Shown: positions 50,568 to 60,468, counted from the stretch's first letter. The stretch is DNA of 64,000 bases from Bacteroidales bacterium 52_46 (GCA_001915385.1 MNQK01000031.1:124001-188000); one strand, 5' to 3'. A program made the numbers and translations. The notes: generated by a model not told the origin, from the sequence alone.

Positions 50568-51818
50568 TTATGCCTTGATTTTAAATTTACTTGCTGTTTC
50601 TTCGATTTCGCGGAGCAAACCCGGGTCGTCCTTAAGCACGATTCTCGCTTTTATAAGGATTTCTACGGCCTTATTCTTATACGCCTTGGCAATTGTCTTT
50701 TCCATTTTATCAGAATTCATCATCCACGAGTATTGGGAATTTGTAGCGCAAGTCGTGAATAAATCCAGAATATCGGTTTTATTTGTCGGCACGGGAAAAT
50801 TCTTTATGGCCATAGCCTGCGCGTCAGTCACCTTATCATGATAAATAGAGCCATTAAGCGATGATATATACATACTTAAAAGTCCATTGCCTTTTTTCGG
50901 AGCGTTCTCCGCTTTTTCACGCGCTTCTTCGATTTTTCGTGCAAGCCGCTCCGACGCTGTTCCCTGGTTTCCGGCCATACCGACAGGATATTCATATCCG
51001 CATTCTGGACACGATGTGGCGAGCTGCTTTACCGGAGCGTTGCAATGTGGACAACGATCAGGTGTGTTGCGTTTCTGTGGTGATGGTGCCGGAGCAGCTG
51101 CGCGCATTGCGGCCAATTTTGCAGCCTCCGCTGCGCTCTGCTCTTGTTTTTGCATGCGCGAAAGTTCCTGGCGCCGCTCGTAGAGACGAGCTTCGAGCAC
51201 CATGACAAATTCGTCCATAGCCACACCTTCGGCCTGAGCGTTGCGGATGAGCACCTGACGCTCGAGGTCGCTGATTTCGCCGTCGGCCACCGCCGATGCG
51301 ATAAGGGCATTGAGTTTTTCGGAGAATCCGTTGGAATTGCCGGCAACAGGCGTTGCCGCAGGAGCGGCCGGAGCCGGATTAGCCCACGGTACAGGGGGAG
51401 CGGCCGGGCGAGGTATCTCAGGGGCGAACAGGGCCGCGACTTTGGCGACTTGCCCTGCCGGACGCCATTCGCTCATACCCTCGATATATACGTAAGTATC
51501 ACGCGTGAGAGAGCCTTGCTGTATCATTTCAATAAGTGTGGCCTTTTCGTATGGGCCGTAGGTCGTGCCGTTGACAGCCACAAGGACGCTTAGACTTTCA
51601 GCCGGTGCAGGGACCACGGGGGGTGGCGGAGTGCGGAGCGGATTACGGCGTAAAGAGTCAGCTGCTTTGTCGACAGTCTTGTCAACCGCTTTGTCGACAA
51701 CGTCGCCCGCGGCTTCATTGATGAGTTTGTCAGCCACAGTTCCGGTAATGCTGTCGGGGAGATAGTCGCCTATTACATTTCCGGCAACATTTTTAATCAT
51801 TTTCTTCAAGAGACCCAT
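50568..51818 (-). CDS. GYF_2 and zinc-ribbon protein, TerB-like middle
   Basis: A 416-aa cytoplasmic protein. N-terminal 'GNVIGDYLPDSITGTVADKLINEAAGDVVDKAVDKTVDKAAD' is an amphipathic helix region. A GYF_2 domain follows at about 77-130 ('VNGTTYGPYEKATLIEMIQQGSLTRDTYVYIEGMSEWRPAGQVAKV'), then a Pro/Ala linker. A TerB/SHOCT-like helical part comes next ('EKLNALIASAVADGEISDLERQVLIRNAQAEGVAMDEF'), then a zinc ribbon with 'CPHCNAP … CPECGYEY'. The C-terminus is unassigned. It is first of the cassette and likely the soluble regulator or adaptor. Confidence 0.85.
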   Translation of the reverse strand: MGLLKKMIKNVAGNVIGDYLPDSITGTVADKLINEAAGDVVDKAVDKTVDKAADSLRRNPLRTPPPPVVPAPAESLSVLVAVNGTTYGPYEKATLIEMIQQGSLTRDTYVYIEGMSEWRPAGQVAKVAALFAPEIPRPAAPPVPWANPAPAAPAATPVAGNSNGFSEKLNALIASAVADGEISDLERQVLIRNAQAEGVAMDEFVMVLEARLYERRQELSRMQKQEQSAAEAAKLAAMRAAAPAPSPQKRNTPDRCPHCNAPVKQLATSCPECGYEYPVGMAGNQGTASERLARKIEEAREKAENAPKKGNGLLSMYISSLNGSIYHDKVTDAQAMAIKNFPVPTNKTDILDLFTTCATNSQYSWMMNSDKMEKTIAKAYKNKAVEILIKARIVLKDDPGLLREIEETASKFKIKA

Positions 51819-52033
51819 AGATATTGTATTTTAAGGTGATAATGACATTTTAGAAAATCGGGAAAGATGTTATGCGAAGTTATATCAAATGTGCCGCAAT
51901 TCATAAGTCCATTTTGTTCCAATTTAATCCAATTATATCCACTGCGTCATGAAGATTTACGTTACACCGGATTACAGGCGGTATCAACATAAAAATCTGT
52001 TCAAAAAAGTTTTGGAAAATTCAGTTTAAGGTA

Positions 52034-52064
52034 TTGACACGTAAGGAAAAATATTGTATCTTTG
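52034..52064 (+). promoter_or_regulatory. thrS operon promoter
   Basis: TTG at 52034-52036 and TATCTTTG at 52057-52064, spacing 20 nt. Predicted leader of about 57 nt; no T-box or other leader structure is obvious. Confidence 0.65.
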
Positions 52065-52127
52065 TGACGATTTTTGCACAGTTGTCACGTTGTAGGTGAC
52101 AATCAATTGATAATCAAAAACATAGAG

Positions 52128-54065
52128 ATGATAAACATTACTTTTCCCGATGGTTCGGTAAAGCAGTTTGAAGCAGGCGTAACGCCGCTTCAGATAGCAG
52201 AAAGCATAAGCCCGCGTCTGGCTCAGGATGTACTTGCAGCCTCAATCAACGAAGAAGAATGGGACCTGACACGCCCCGTCACTTCCGACGCGTCAATCAA
52301 ACTTTTCAAATGGGATGACCCGGAAGGCAAGCACGCATTCTGGCACAGTTCGGCCCACCTTCTCGCAGAAGCGCTCCAGGAGCTCTTCCCCGGCGTGAAG
52401 TTCGGCATCGGTCCGGCAATCGAAAACGGATTCTACTACGACATCGACCCCAACGGCCACAATATAACAGCCGCCGATTTCGGTAAAATCGAGGCCAAGA
52501 TGATTGAACTCGCCCAGCGCAAGGAAGAAATCAAGCGCGCCGACATATCGAAAGCCGATGCGCTCAAACTTTTCGGCGACCGCGGCGAAGAATACAAATG
52601 CGAGCTCATCTCGGAACTCGAAGACGGCCACATCACCACCTATACTCAGGGCAACTTCACCGATCTGTGCCGCGGCCCGCACATCCCCACCACAGCTCCC
52701 ATCAAGGCAGCGAAGGTGATGTCGCTTGCCGGCGCATACTGGCGCGGCGACGAGAAGCGCAACCAGCTTGTGCGCGTGTACGGCATCACTTTCCCCAAGA
52801 AAAAGATGCTCGACGAATATCTCGCCCTGCTTGAAGAAGCAAAAAAACGCGACCACCGCAAACTCGGCAAAGAGATGGAACTTTTCGCATTCTCACAGAA
52901 CGTGGGCGCCGGTCTGCCTCTTTGGCTTCCGAAAGGCGCCGCACTGCGCGACCGCCTCGAGCAGTTCCTCCGCAAGATACAGAAACAGTACGGCTACCTG
53001 CAGGTAATCACTCCGCACATCGGCAACAAGATGCTGTATGTGACCTCAGGCCACTACGCAAAATACGGCAAGGATTCATTCCAGCCCATACACACTCCGG
53101 AAGAGGGGGAGGAATATCTGCTCAAGCCGATGAACTGCCCCCACCACTGCGAGATATTCAAGGCATTCCCCCGTTCGTACCGCGAACTGCCCCTGCGTCT
53201 GGCAGAATTCGGAACAGTATACCGCTACGAACAGAGCGGTGAGCTCCACGGACTGACACGCGTGCGCGGATTCACTCAGGACGATGCCCATATATTCTGC
53301 GCTCCCGAGCAGATAAAGGAGGAGTTCCTCAAGGTGATGGACATCATATTCTACATCTTCAAAGCATTGAAATTCGACAACTTCGAGGCCCAGATTTCAC
53401 TCCGCGACCCGAAGAACAAAGAGAAATATATCGGTTCGGACGAGAACTGGCACCTTGCAGAGACAGCCATCATCGAGGCTTGCGAGGAAAAAGGGCTCAA
53501 AGCCCGCAAAGAACTCGGCGAAGCCGCATTCTACGGTCCCAAACTCGACTTCATGGTCAAGGACGCCATCGGCCGCCGCTGGCAGCTCGGTACAATCCAG
53601 GTAGACTACAACCTGCCCGAGCGCTTCCAGCTCGAATATACGGGTGCCGACAACCAGAAGCACCGTCCGGTGATGATACACCGCGCGCCTTTCGGCTCGA
53701 TGGAACGCTTCGTGGCCGTACTCTTAGAGCATACCGCAGGTAAATTCCCCCTGTGGCTCGCACCCGAGCAGGCAGTCGTGCTCCCCATCAGCGAGAAATT
53801 CAACGATTACGCATTCGAAGTGGCGAAAGAACTTTCGGCACGCGATATCCGCGCCGAGGTCGACGACCGCAACGAGAAAATCGGTAAGAAAATCCGCGAC
53901 AACGAGCTCAAAAGAATACCCTATATGCTCATTGTAGGCGAAAAAGAAGCAGAAAACGGTGAAATTTCTGTAAGAAAACAGGGTGAAGGTGATAAAGGTA
54001 TGATGAAAATTGCTACCTTTGCAGACGAAATCACTCGAGAAATCGAAAATATGATCAACCAATAA
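52128..54065 (+). CDS. thrS: threonyl-tRNA synthetase
   Basis: A 645-aa class II synthetase charging tRNA-Thr. An N-terminal TGS domain ([27 protein letters not shown]) is followed by the editing domain ('[28 protein letters not shown]', and later 'CRGPHIPTT'), the class II core (motif 2 '[25 protein letters not shown]', zinc Cys in '[10 protein letters not shown]', motif 3 'APFGSMERF') and an anticodon-binding domain. The start at 52128 is chosen because the frame's earlier ATG at 52074 would precede the conserved TGS domain by 18 unrelated residues. It heads thrS-infC-rpmI-rplT. Confidence 0.97.
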   Translation: MINITFPDGSVKQFEAGVTPLQIAESISPRLAQDVLAASINEEEWDLTRPVTSDASIKLFKWDDPEGKHAFWHSSAHLLAEALQELFPGVKFGIGPAIENGFYYDIDPNGHNITAADFGKIEAKMIELAQRKEEIKRADISKADALKLFGDRGEEYKCELISELEDGHITTYTQGNFTDLCRGPHIPTTAPIKAAKVMSLAGAYWRGDEKRNQLVRVYGITFPKKKMLDEYLALLEEAKKRDHRKLGKEMELFAFSQNVGAGLPLWLPKGAALRDRLEQFLRKIQKQYGYLQVITPHIGNKMLYVTSGHYAKYGKDSFQPIHTPEEGEEYLLKPMNCPHHCEIFKAFPRSYRELPLRLAEFGTVYRYEQSGELHGLTRVRGFTQDDAHIFCAPEQIKEEFLKVMDIIFYIFKALKFDNFEAQISLRDPKNKEKYIGSDENWHLAETAIIEACEEKGLKARKELGEAAFYGPKLDFMVKDAIGRRWQLGTIQVDYNLPERFQLEYTGADNQKHRPVMIHRAPFGSMERFVAVLLEHTAGKFPLWLAPEQAVVLPISEKFNDYAFEVAKELSARDIRAEVDDRNEKIGKKIRDNELKRIPYMLIVGEKEAENGEISVRKQGEGDKGMMKIATFADEITREIENMINQ

Positions 54066-54072
54066 ATCATTA

Positions 54073-54723
54073 ATGGATAAAAAGCCCAATCAAGCCGGCG
54101 CTCCGCGTCCGCAACACAACAACGGGACAGCACGTCCCCCCTATCAATCGCAACAGCCCCGGCCGGGAGGTCGTGACGCATCGCCCCGCCGCGGAGACGC
54201 CCGCGGCAAGGACAACAAAGACCAACACGCCATCAACGAGCGCATACGTGCCCGCGAGGTGCGACTGGTAGGCGACAACGTGGAGAACGGCGTGGTTTCC
54301 ATACAGGAAGCCCTGCGCATAGCCGACGATTTAGGTCTCGACCTGATTGAGATTTCTCCCAATGCCGAGCCGCCGGTATGCCGTGTGCTCGACTATCAGA
54401 AGTTCCTGTACCAGCAGAAAAAGCGCGCCAAGGAGCAGAAAGCCAAGCAGACGAAGGTCGTAGTGAAAGAGATACGATTCGGTCCGCAGACCGACGACCA
54501 TGACTACAACTTCAAGCTGAAGCATGCCATAAGCTTCCTTCAGGAAGGGTCGAAAGTAAAGGCTTACGTGTTTTTCAAAGGCCGCTCAATCCTGTTCAAG
54601 GAGCAGGGCGAGGTACTTCTGCTCAGATTTGCCAACGACCTTGAGGAATACGGCAAAGTGGAACAGATGCCTTTGCTCGAGGGAAAACGCATGATAATCA
54701 TGCTGACACCAAAGAAAAAATAA
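54073..54723 (+). CDS. infC: translation initiation factor IF-3
   Basis: A 216-aa protein with a Bacteroidetes-type low-complexity extension of about 50 residues (Pro/Gly/Arg/Asn-rich). The IF-3 N-domain follows ('[72 protein letters not shown]'), then the C-domain ('[41 protein letters not shown]'). IF-3 checks start-codon/initiator tRNA pairing on the 30S subunit. It uses an ordinary ATG rather than the AUU known from other phyla, and follows thrS by 7 nt. Confidence 0.97.
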   Translation: MDKKPNQAGAPRPQHNNGTARPPYQSQQPRPGGRDASPRRGDARGKDNKDQHAINERIRAREVRLVGDNVENGVVSIQEALRIADDLGLDLIEISPNAEPPVCRVLDYQKFLYQQKKRAKEQKAKQTKVVVKEIRFGPQTDDHDYNFKLKHAISFLQEGSKVKAYVFFKGRSILFKEQGEVLLLRFANDLEEYGKVEQMPLLEGKRMIIMLTPKKK

Positions 54724-54781
54724 GCCACGAGATGGCTAATCAATAATCAACCGAATTAATAATTCATTTAAACTCAAAAAA

Positions 54782-54979
54782 ATGCCTAAGGTTAAAACTA
54801 ACTCCGGTGCCAAAAAGAGGTTCGCCCTTACCGGATCAGGAAAAATCAAGAGAAAACATGCTTTCAAGAGTCACATCTTGACCAAGAAGACCAAGAAGCA
54901 AAAACGTAACCTCACACATTTCAGCACGGTTGCCAAAGCCGACGAAGCAAGCGTAAAAGCTCTGCTCGGTCTCAAGTAA
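54782..54979 (+). CDS. rpmI: 50S ribosomal protein L35
   Basis: A 65-aa basic protein: [31 protein letters not shown], then '[19 protein letters not shown]'. These are the classic bL35 sequences and the length is normal. It lies between infC and rplT in the conserved translation operon; 58 nt separate it from infC. Confidence 0.98.
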   Translation: MPKVKTNSGAKKRFALTGSGKIKRKHAFKSHILTKKTKKQKRNLTHFSTVAKADEASVKALLGLK

Positions 54980-55103
54980 CGGATGCCGTAAAAGAAGGGT
55001 ACAAAATTTAATTCGTGATATTACATTATTATTAACCGAGTGATTAGCCCAAAAGAGCAGAGTAAGAAGGCTCAGCCGCTAACATTCAAAAAGCACAACA
55101 ACA

Positions 55104-55454
55104 ATGCCAAGATCAGTAAATCATGTAGCTTCAAGAGCTCGTCGTAAAAAAATCCTGAAACTTACCCGTGGTTACTACGGATGCCGCCGCAACGTATGGA
55201 CCGTAGCCAAAAACACATGGGAAAAAGGTTTGACATACGCATACCGCGACCGCAAAGACAAAAAACGCAATTTCCGCGCACTGTGGATACAGCGTATCAA
55301 TGCCGCTGCCCGCATGGAAGATCTCTCATACTCGAAACTTATGGGTCTTATCCACAAGGCAGGTATCGAGATCAACCGCAAAGTCCTCGCCGACCTCGCC
55401 CTCAACAACCCCGCAGCATTCAAGGCTGTAGTTGAAAAGGTAAAGAACGCATAA
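55104..55454 (+). CDS. rplT: 50S ribosomal protein L20
   Basis: A 116-aa protein: '[70 protein letters not shown]', typical of bL20, which is needed for early 50S assembly. It is last in the operon, 124 nt after rpmI. That gap (54980-55103) contains no gene; in other phyla L20 represses its own operon through an RNA site, but I see no recognisable mimic here. A terminator follows. Confidence 0.98.
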   Translation: MPRSVNHVASRARRKKILKLTRGYYGCRRNVWTVAKNTWEKGLTYAYRDRKDKKRNFRALWIQRINAAARMEDLSYSKLMGLIHKAGIEINRKVLADLALNNPAAFKAVVEKVKNA

Positions 55455-55519
55455 CGACAGTAATAAAGCGCGCAAATAAATCAAAGAGCGCGTAAAGATA
55501 CATCCCAACCCAACCCCCG

Positions 55520-55568
55520 AAGCGCTGACCGACTCCCCATTTCCCCAGGTCAGCGCTTCACTTTTTTA
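55520..55568 (+). terminator. terminator of the thrS-infC-rpmI-rplT operon
   Basis: Perfect 11-bp stem AAGCGCTGACC / GGTCAGCGCTT (55520-55530 with 55548-55558), 17-nt loop, then CACTTTTTT. Confidence 0.85.
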
Positions 55569-55613
55569 TGCACGTATGGGGGGGTGCAAAACTGCTAAAT
55601 TCAGGCCAACAAA

Positions 55614-55939
55614 GTAGGGACGCACGGTCTGTGCAATGCGGTTCAAATAAGGAGTAATTCGTCAATGTAGAGCCGAAGGCTCGGCGGTGTTACTATCCCC
55701 GTCCGACGCGTAGCGGAGGGCGGGGTAAAAGGGAATATGCTGTGCGAGCCCACGTAGAGGGCGAGTGTGTGTGATGGCTTCAGATGTAGTATTCAACACA
55801 TTCGCCCGTTCCCCGGGCTCACTTTATGAAAGGTCGCGGTTGCCCCGCCCTCCGCTACGCGTCGGACGGGGATAGTAACACCTCCGAGCCTTCGGCTCTC
55901 AGTTATTTGAACCGCATTGCACGGTCTGTGCGTCCCTAC
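55614..55939. repeat. palindromic element with ~110-bp inverted arms, family D, copy 2
   Basis: 326 bp from GTAGGGACGCACGGTCTGTG to the near-complement ending CGGTCTGTGCGTCCCTAC. Arms include CAATGCGGTTCAAATAA, a GAGCCGAAGGCTC hairpin and TCCCCGTCCGACGCGTAGCG. The centre, about 90 bp, has CGAGCCCACGTAG…CCCGGGCTCAC. No open frame. About nine-tenths of the arms match copy 1 at 46902. Confidence 0.85.
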
Positions 55940-55984
55940 TATTGGGGGTTCTGTAACATCCTCATGGCATTATTCTTATTTACT

Positions 55985-56195
55985 GAAAGTTATTACGGGG
56001 GCGTCTCGTCCCCGCTCCACTCAACTCAGATTAAGTATACAGCATTGAATCGAGTACCTACGATTTGCGGCGACTTTTGATAACTGTTTATAACTCTGCA
56101 ATTTATAGCTCTGCAATCTCGGCAGATAATTCACCGGGAACCCATGTTCGCTTTCCGAGCGCACAGACCGTACGTTCATATTTTCGGGAGATTTG
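55985..56195. repeat. fragments of families A and B
   Basis: 55985-56090 has GTTATTACGGGGGCGTCTCGTC, CTCCACTCAACTCAGATTAAG, CAGCATTGAATCGAGTACCTAC and GCGACTTTTGATAACTG (family A, copy 5, half). 56155-56180 has GAGCGCACAGACCGTACGTTC (family B fragment). Confidence 0.6.
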
Positions 56196-56234
56196 TGGTA
56201 GCTATTCAGCGAATATGTAATATGTAAAGTGCTT

Positions 56235-56355
56235 AAGGCTGCATCCCGGCGCAGTCGAGACTGATGCAAACGGGTGTTTTCATCTGCGCATGGCTGCACC
56301 GGGGTGCAGCACCACAATATGCTCGTAACCAATAAGTTTGTCAGCCTAATAGTTA
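56235..56355. repeat. dispersed repeat, family E, copy 2
   Basis: GGCTGCATCCCGG…GGCTGCACCGGGGTGCAGC, forming several small hairpins, then CGTAACCAATAAGTTTGTCAG as in copy 1 (36300-36455). Confidence 0.5.
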
Positions 56356-56464
56356 TGATTTGTGTCGCATTTACAAAATAGAGATTAATGACAGGAAAAT
56401 TTAAACAAATCGAAAAGCAGGAGTGTTATTATATCAAAATTAAGATACATAAAGTTAATTTAAA

Positions 56465-56542
56465 ATAAGAGACTTAGTATCAAGAACCTTCAAACAAGAG
56501 ACTCCATACAGAAGACTCCTGTTATCTTAAACAAGAGACTCC
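56465..56542. repeat. repeated ACAAGAGACTCC motif upstream of the HdeD-like gene
   Basis: ATAAGAGACTTA (56465), ACAAGAGACTCC (56494), ACAGAAGACTCC (56508) and ACAAGAGACTCC (56531) occur within 80 bp, 80-160 bp before the gene's start. They may be regulator-binding repeats. The surrounding AT-rich stretch 56360-56625 contains nothing else that I can identify. Confidence 0.5.
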
Positions 56543-56625
56543 CGTCACAGGAATTTCCGAAGAGTTTAAATCGAAGTTGAAAATATAATATAATCAACAT
56601 ACTGTTTAACTAATCTATTTAAGTT

Positions 56626-57186
56626 ATGAAAGCCTTAAAAATGAATTATTGGGGACACACTAAATTATGGTGGCTTGTTCTTTGCGTAGGCATTTTACTT
56701 GTAATCGGCGGATTTGCCTATTGGTTCTGGCCGGCAGCAGGCTATGCAATCGCTTCACAGATATTCGGCTGGCTGCTTGTGCTGACAGGAATCGTTCAGT
56801 TATGCGTATCATCCGGGGTCAACCGCCCGCGCGGCTGGGGATGGTGGCTTGCCGGCGGTGTCATTGACCTGTTCATCGGGTTTATGCTCGTACGAAGTAT
56901 CATACTCTCGGAATTCGTATTCCCTTACTTCCTTGCATTCATATTCATATTCTGGGGCATCAGCGCCCTGATAAGCGGCATCAGCCAGCGACAACGCAAA
57001 TACTGGTGGCTGTATCTTATCAACGGAGTGCTTCTGCTTCTGATCGGATTCTTCTTCATTGAAGCCGGTTATCTACAGGATATGATGATGGTAAGTTTCC
57101 TTGCCGCCCTCGCATTCATCTATTGGGGTTTTGCAATTGCAATGACCGCCTACGACATGCGCCCGACCGACAGTGACAACCAGTAA
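56626..57186 (+). CDS. HdeD-family (DUF308) membrane protein
   Basis: A 186-aa protein with six membrane helices in three DUF308 hairpin repeats: 'WWLVLCVGILLVIGGFAYWFWPAAGYAIASQIFGWLLVLTGIVQL', 'GWGWWLAGGVIDLFIGFMLV…YFLAFIFIFWGISALISGI', 'YWWLYLINGVLLLLIGFFFIEAG…AALAFIYWGFAIA'. E. coli HdeD contributes to acid resistance at high cell density; the role in Bacteroidetes is untested. It is monocistronic, ended by the terminator at 57261. Repeated ACAAGAGACTCC motifs lie upstream. Confidence 0.85.
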   Translation: MKALKMNYWGHTKLWWLVLCVGILLVIGGFAYWFWPAAGYAIASQIFGWLLVLTGIVQLCVSSGVNRPRGWGWWLAGGVIDLFIGFMLVRSIILSEFVFPYFLAFIFIFWGISALISGISQRQRKYWWLYLINGVLLLLIGFFFIEAGYLQDMMMVSFLAALAFIYWGFAIAMTAYDMRPTDSDNQ

Positions 57187-57260
57187 CCATACAAAAGCGT
57201 GTGCCACGACGATAAGATGCGACAGCAATTAATCAGGTAAACGCACGCCGTAGAAAATAA

Positions 57261-57310
57261 AAAATACCGCCATTCAAGCCAATAAACTGAATGGCGGTAT
57301 TTTTTTTGGT
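57261..57310. terminator. bidirectional terminator after the HdeD-like gene
   Basis: Perfect 16-bp stem AAAATACCGCCATTCA / TGAATGGCGGTATTTT (57261-57276 with 57288-57303), followed by more T. Confidence 0.85.
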
Positions 57311-57318
57311 TCTAATTA

Positions 57319-57349
57319 TTGATAATCCGGATTATTTTTGATATATTTG
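57319..57349 (+). promoter_or_regulatory. promoter with palindrome for the Gly/Trp-rich protein
   Basis: TTG at 57319-57321, TATATTTG at 57342-57349, spacing 20 nt. Between them lies a perfect 14-bp palindrome ATAATCCGGATTAT (57322-57335). The predicted leader to the ATG at 57494 is about 140 nt. Confidence 0.6.
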
Positions 57350-57493
57350 TAAATTAGACTAAGTATAGGCGTTAAACCTTGAAGCAGAATTAATGTCTAA
57401 ACATAAAATCGGAAGTGCCGTCTTATCGAATAATCTACAAGATTATGTCCCGGTAAACCGATTATATATAAACCTCCATATCTCTATAACATA

Positions 57494-58678
57494 ATGAAAA
57501 TTTACAAATCACTGTCAATCACGCTTTTGCTTGCATGCTCCGCTACAACTACAGCCATAGCCCAAAGCTACTATGACGATGACATATATTATGACTCGTC
57601 AAAAGAGGCAAAAAAGGCGCCGGAGGCAGCGAAGAAGCAGAATAACGCAGCCGGTAATGGAGCACAATATCAAGGTGCTTCATCGCAATACAAGTATCTG
57701 ACGGCGACCGACGGCTCCGTCTATGTGGTAGACGAGCAGGGCAACGCCTATCCTGTCATGGCCCAGAACATACCCGGGTCGGACCTTTACACCGTATATA
57801 CCGACAATACGCGCGACGTTGACGAATACAACCGCCGGTATCAGCAGGCCGACACCATCTCAGTCGACTCGCTTTACCGCGATACATTTGCCAATACGCG
57901 CAAGATTGAGCGTTTTTCCAATCCGACGATTGTAAGCCAGTCGAATGATCAGGAACTTATCGACTACTATGCCGCCACACAGCCGGCACAGATCAACATC
58001 TTCGTCGACACGCCGTCATATTACGGTTGGAATTACCTGTCGCCCTACTACCGCCCCTACGGCTACTGGAACAGCTGGGCATGGGATCCGTGGTATGGTC
58101 CCGGATGGTATGACCCGTACTATTCCTGGTCGTGGGGATGGGGGCCGTCGTGGGGATGGGGACCCTCGTGGTCATGGTCATGGACATGGGGTCCGGGCTG
58201 GTATCCGGGCCACGGTCCCGGACGTCCGCACCCGCCGGTTTCGCCCGGTGCACACCGCCCGGCATATCCGGGCAGCAATATGGCGCACTCCACAGGCGGC
58301 TACCGAGGCAATTCATCGGGTCGTCCCGGCGGAAGCGCAGGTGCAGGCGGTTACCGCGGCAGCGCAGGCAGCCGTCCGTCGACTGTAGGCAATGTCAACT
58401 CATTGGGCGCCACACGTCCGGCCACCAACTACAACAATGGCTCACGTCCGTCGGGCACACGCTACAACAGCGGCACGCGCACCCCTAATGTAAACAGCGG
58501 CAGCAACCGTTCGGGAGGCCGCGGCAACGCAGTCAACAACAATAACAGCCGTCCGAGCACACCGTCTTACCGCAGTTCAGGCTCAACGGGAGGCAGCCGC
58601 GGAGGATTCAGCGGCGGTTCACACGGCGGAGGCGGTTCGCGCAGCGGCGGAGGCGGCGGCCGTGGCGGACGCCGGTAA
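57494..58678 (+). CDS. secreted low-complexity Gly/Trp/Ser-rich protein
   Basis: A 394-aa exported protein, signal peptide ending at AIAQ (residue 24). Residues 25-175 are polar with a SH3-like segment ('YLTATDGSVYVVDEQGNAYPV'). Residues about 180-250 are extremely rich in Trp, Tyr, Gly and Pro in short repeats (for example 'SWGWGPSWGWGP'), and the last 140 residues are Gly/Ser/Arg/Asn-rich, ending GGGGRGGRR. It could be a structural or adhesive envelope component, but no family is recognised beyond similar Bacteroidetes low-complexity proteins. It has its own promoter and may be cotranscribed with the FadL-like gene 160 nt downstream. Confidence 0.75.
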   Translation: MKIYKSLSITLLLACSATTTAIAQSYYDDDIYYDSSKEAKKAPEAAKKQNNAAGNGAQYQGASSQYKYLTATDGSVYVVDEQGNAYPVMAQNIPGSDLYTVYTDNTRDVDEYNRRYQQADTISVDSLYRDTFANTRKIERFSNPTIVSQSNDQELIDYYAATQPAQINIFVDTPSYYGWNYLSPYYRPYGYWNSWAWDPWYGPGWYDPYYSWSWGWGPSWGWGPSWSWSWTWGPGWYPGHGPGRPHPPVSPGAHRPAYPGSNMAHSTGGYRGNSSGRPGGSAGAGGYRGSAGSRPSTVGNVNSLGATRPATNYNNGSRPSGTRYNSGTRTPNVNSGSNRSGGRGNAVNNNNSRPSTPSYRSSGSTGGSRGGFSGGSHGGGGSRSGGGGGRGGRR

Positions 58679-58837
58679 GACTGCCGGGATAATGCCGCAG
58701 CGGCTCCCACACGACGAGACCGGATTACGTTGTTAAGAGCATGCGTGAACTTAACCCGCAATAAAACGTAATTAATAAAAGAGGGTATCGGTTAAACATA
58801 CTCCAACAGATTGATAACAGAAACTCAACCACAGTTT

Positions 58838-60442
58838 ATGAGAAAGATAGTAGTAGCAGCCATAGCAGCTGCGTTGCCGATGGGAGTCATGGCCCAAGGC
58901 GCGTTCAACGCATATACCCTGTCGCAAAGCGACCTGCGCGGTACAGCCCGCTTCATGTCGATGGCCGGAGCCTTCGGCGCACTTGGCGGCGATTTGTCCA
59001 CGCTCAACCAGAACCCCGGCGGTATCGGAGTGTACCGGTCTAGTGAAATCGGGGTCACTCTCGACATAGACATGGAGAAATCAGACGTAGGCGGACAGAC
59101 CGACAGCAAGACGCATGCCTATTGTCCCAACTTCGGGTATATCGGAGCAATCAATCTCGACAGCGACGTTATGCCCTACTTCCAGTGGGGAGTATCCTAC
59201 GGCCGCGTGGCTTCATTCGACCGCATATATAGCGGCGGCTTCGGCGAGCTTGGCACCTCGATGTCAAACTATGTGGCAAACGCCCGCGCCTACGGCATAG
59301 CGCCCGACGTGCTCGGCCAATCGACCACCTACAATCCCTACAACCGCTCGAATGCCGACTGGCTGAGCATCCTCTCGTTCAACTCATACATAATCAATTC
59401 GGTAGGAGGTCTGAGCCAGTACAACGGGCTTTTCGACGAGAACCAGACCTCGGGCAACGCCCAGTTTGCCGTGCGGCAGCGCGGATATGTCGATGAATAT
59501 GCCATCAACTTCGGCGGCAACATCATGAACACCGTATACTGGGGATTCGGCTTCGGCATCACCGACATCGACTTGAAGGAAGAGGCATTCTACGACGAGG
59601 AACTCACCAATGCCCGCATAGCCAAGAATGAAGGCATGGGGTCGCCTATAGTCAACGGCAACGCATACTACGGGCTGAGCAATTACCGCAGGGTGAGCGG
59701 CTCGGGCTTCAATTTCAAAATCGGAGCGATAGTAAAACCCATCAATGAATTCAGATTCGGTATCGCGGTGCATACGCCCACCTACTACAATCTCAACGAC
59801 AAATATGAGTCGTCGATCGGTTACAGCTATTCACAACCCCAGTCAAGCATACCTGACGGCACGGCCTACACCGACTTCGCCGACTACGACTGGAAACTGC
59901 GCACACCGTGGAAGATGATAGTATCGGCTGCCGGAGTGATAGGCGGACGCTTCATTCTCTCGGCCGACTATGAGTTCGCGGCATACGACAACATGCGTAT
60001 CAGCGACTACGACGGCAACGAATACAAGGACGCCACACAGGAAATCAAGGATTATTTCAAGCCCACCCACACGATGCGTATCGGTACGGAATACCGCATA
60101 ACGCCACAGTTCAGCGTGCGCGCCGGTTTCTCTCAGAGCACATCGGCAGTTGAAAAGGCAGTGAAGGACGGCGACATCGAAGTATATACCACAGGCTGTA
60201 ATCCCGCCTATACCTTCGATACCACAACCCGTTACATCACGCTGGGTCTGGGATACAGATACAAGGGTTTCTATGCCGATCTCGCATACGTCAACAAATA
60301 CCGCAAGAGCCAGTATTCACCATTCTCGTCATACGAAGACCTTGCATACGCCGACCCGTCGAACAGCTGGGTATACAATCCTGCCGCCGAGTTCACAACG
60401 ACTAACAACAACATCGTAATCAGTGTGGGATACAAGTTCTAA
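58838..60442 (+). CDS. OmpP1/FadL/TodX-like outer-membrane transport protein
   Basis: A 534-aa beta-barrel from MRKIVVAAIAAALPMGVMAQ (signal peptide ends about residue 20; the frame opens nine codons earlier without a leader). The N-terminus 'ARFMSMAGAFGALGGDLSTLNQNPGGIGVYRSSEIGV' is the characteristic hatch segment of FadL-family channels (G-A-x-x-A…D-x-S-x-x-x-x-N-P-A/G-G), and the last strand ends in Phe (NNIVISVGYKF). Such channels import hydrophobic compounds, including fatty acids and aromatics; the natural cargo here is unknown. Length is normal for the Bacteroidetes form. Confidence 0.88.
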   Translation: MRKIVVAAIAAALPMGVMAQGAFNAYTLSQSDLRGTARFMSMAGAFGALGGDLSTLNQNPGGIGVYRSSEIGVTLDIDMEKSDVGGQTDSKTHAYCPNFGYIGAINLDSDVMPYFQWGVSYGRVASFDRIYSGGFGELGTSMSNYVANARAYGIAPDVLGQSTTYNPYNRSNADWLSILSFNSYIINSVGGLSQYNGLFDENQTSGNAQFAVRQRGYVDEYAINFGGNIMNTVYWGFGFGITDIDLKEEAFYDEELTNARIAKNEGMGSPIVNGNAYYGLSNYRRVSGSGFNFKIGAIVKPINEFRFGIAVHTPTYYNLNDKYESSIGYSYSQPQSSIPDGTAYTDFADYDWKLRTPWKMIVSAAGVIGGRFILSADYEFAAYDNMRISDYDGNEYKDATQEIKDYFKPTHTMRIGTEYRITPQFSVRAGFSQSTSAVEKAVKDGDIEVYTTGCNPAYTFDTTTRYITLGLGYRYKGFYADLAYVNKYRKSQYSPFSSYEDLAYADPSNSWVYNPAAEFTTTNNNIVISVGYKF

Positions 60443-60468
60443 GCTCCGTAACAACGACATAAACTGAA

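Noticed and set aside
50089..50841. A 250-codon plus-strand frame opposite the SPFH and zinc-ribbon genes
   Set aside because: Runs antisense across two genes and their junction with no motif of its own.
54980..55103. An L20-type autoregulatory RNA between rpmI and rplT
   Set aside because: The 124-nt gap is long enough but I see no pseudoknot or helix resembling known L20 sites; left unassigned.
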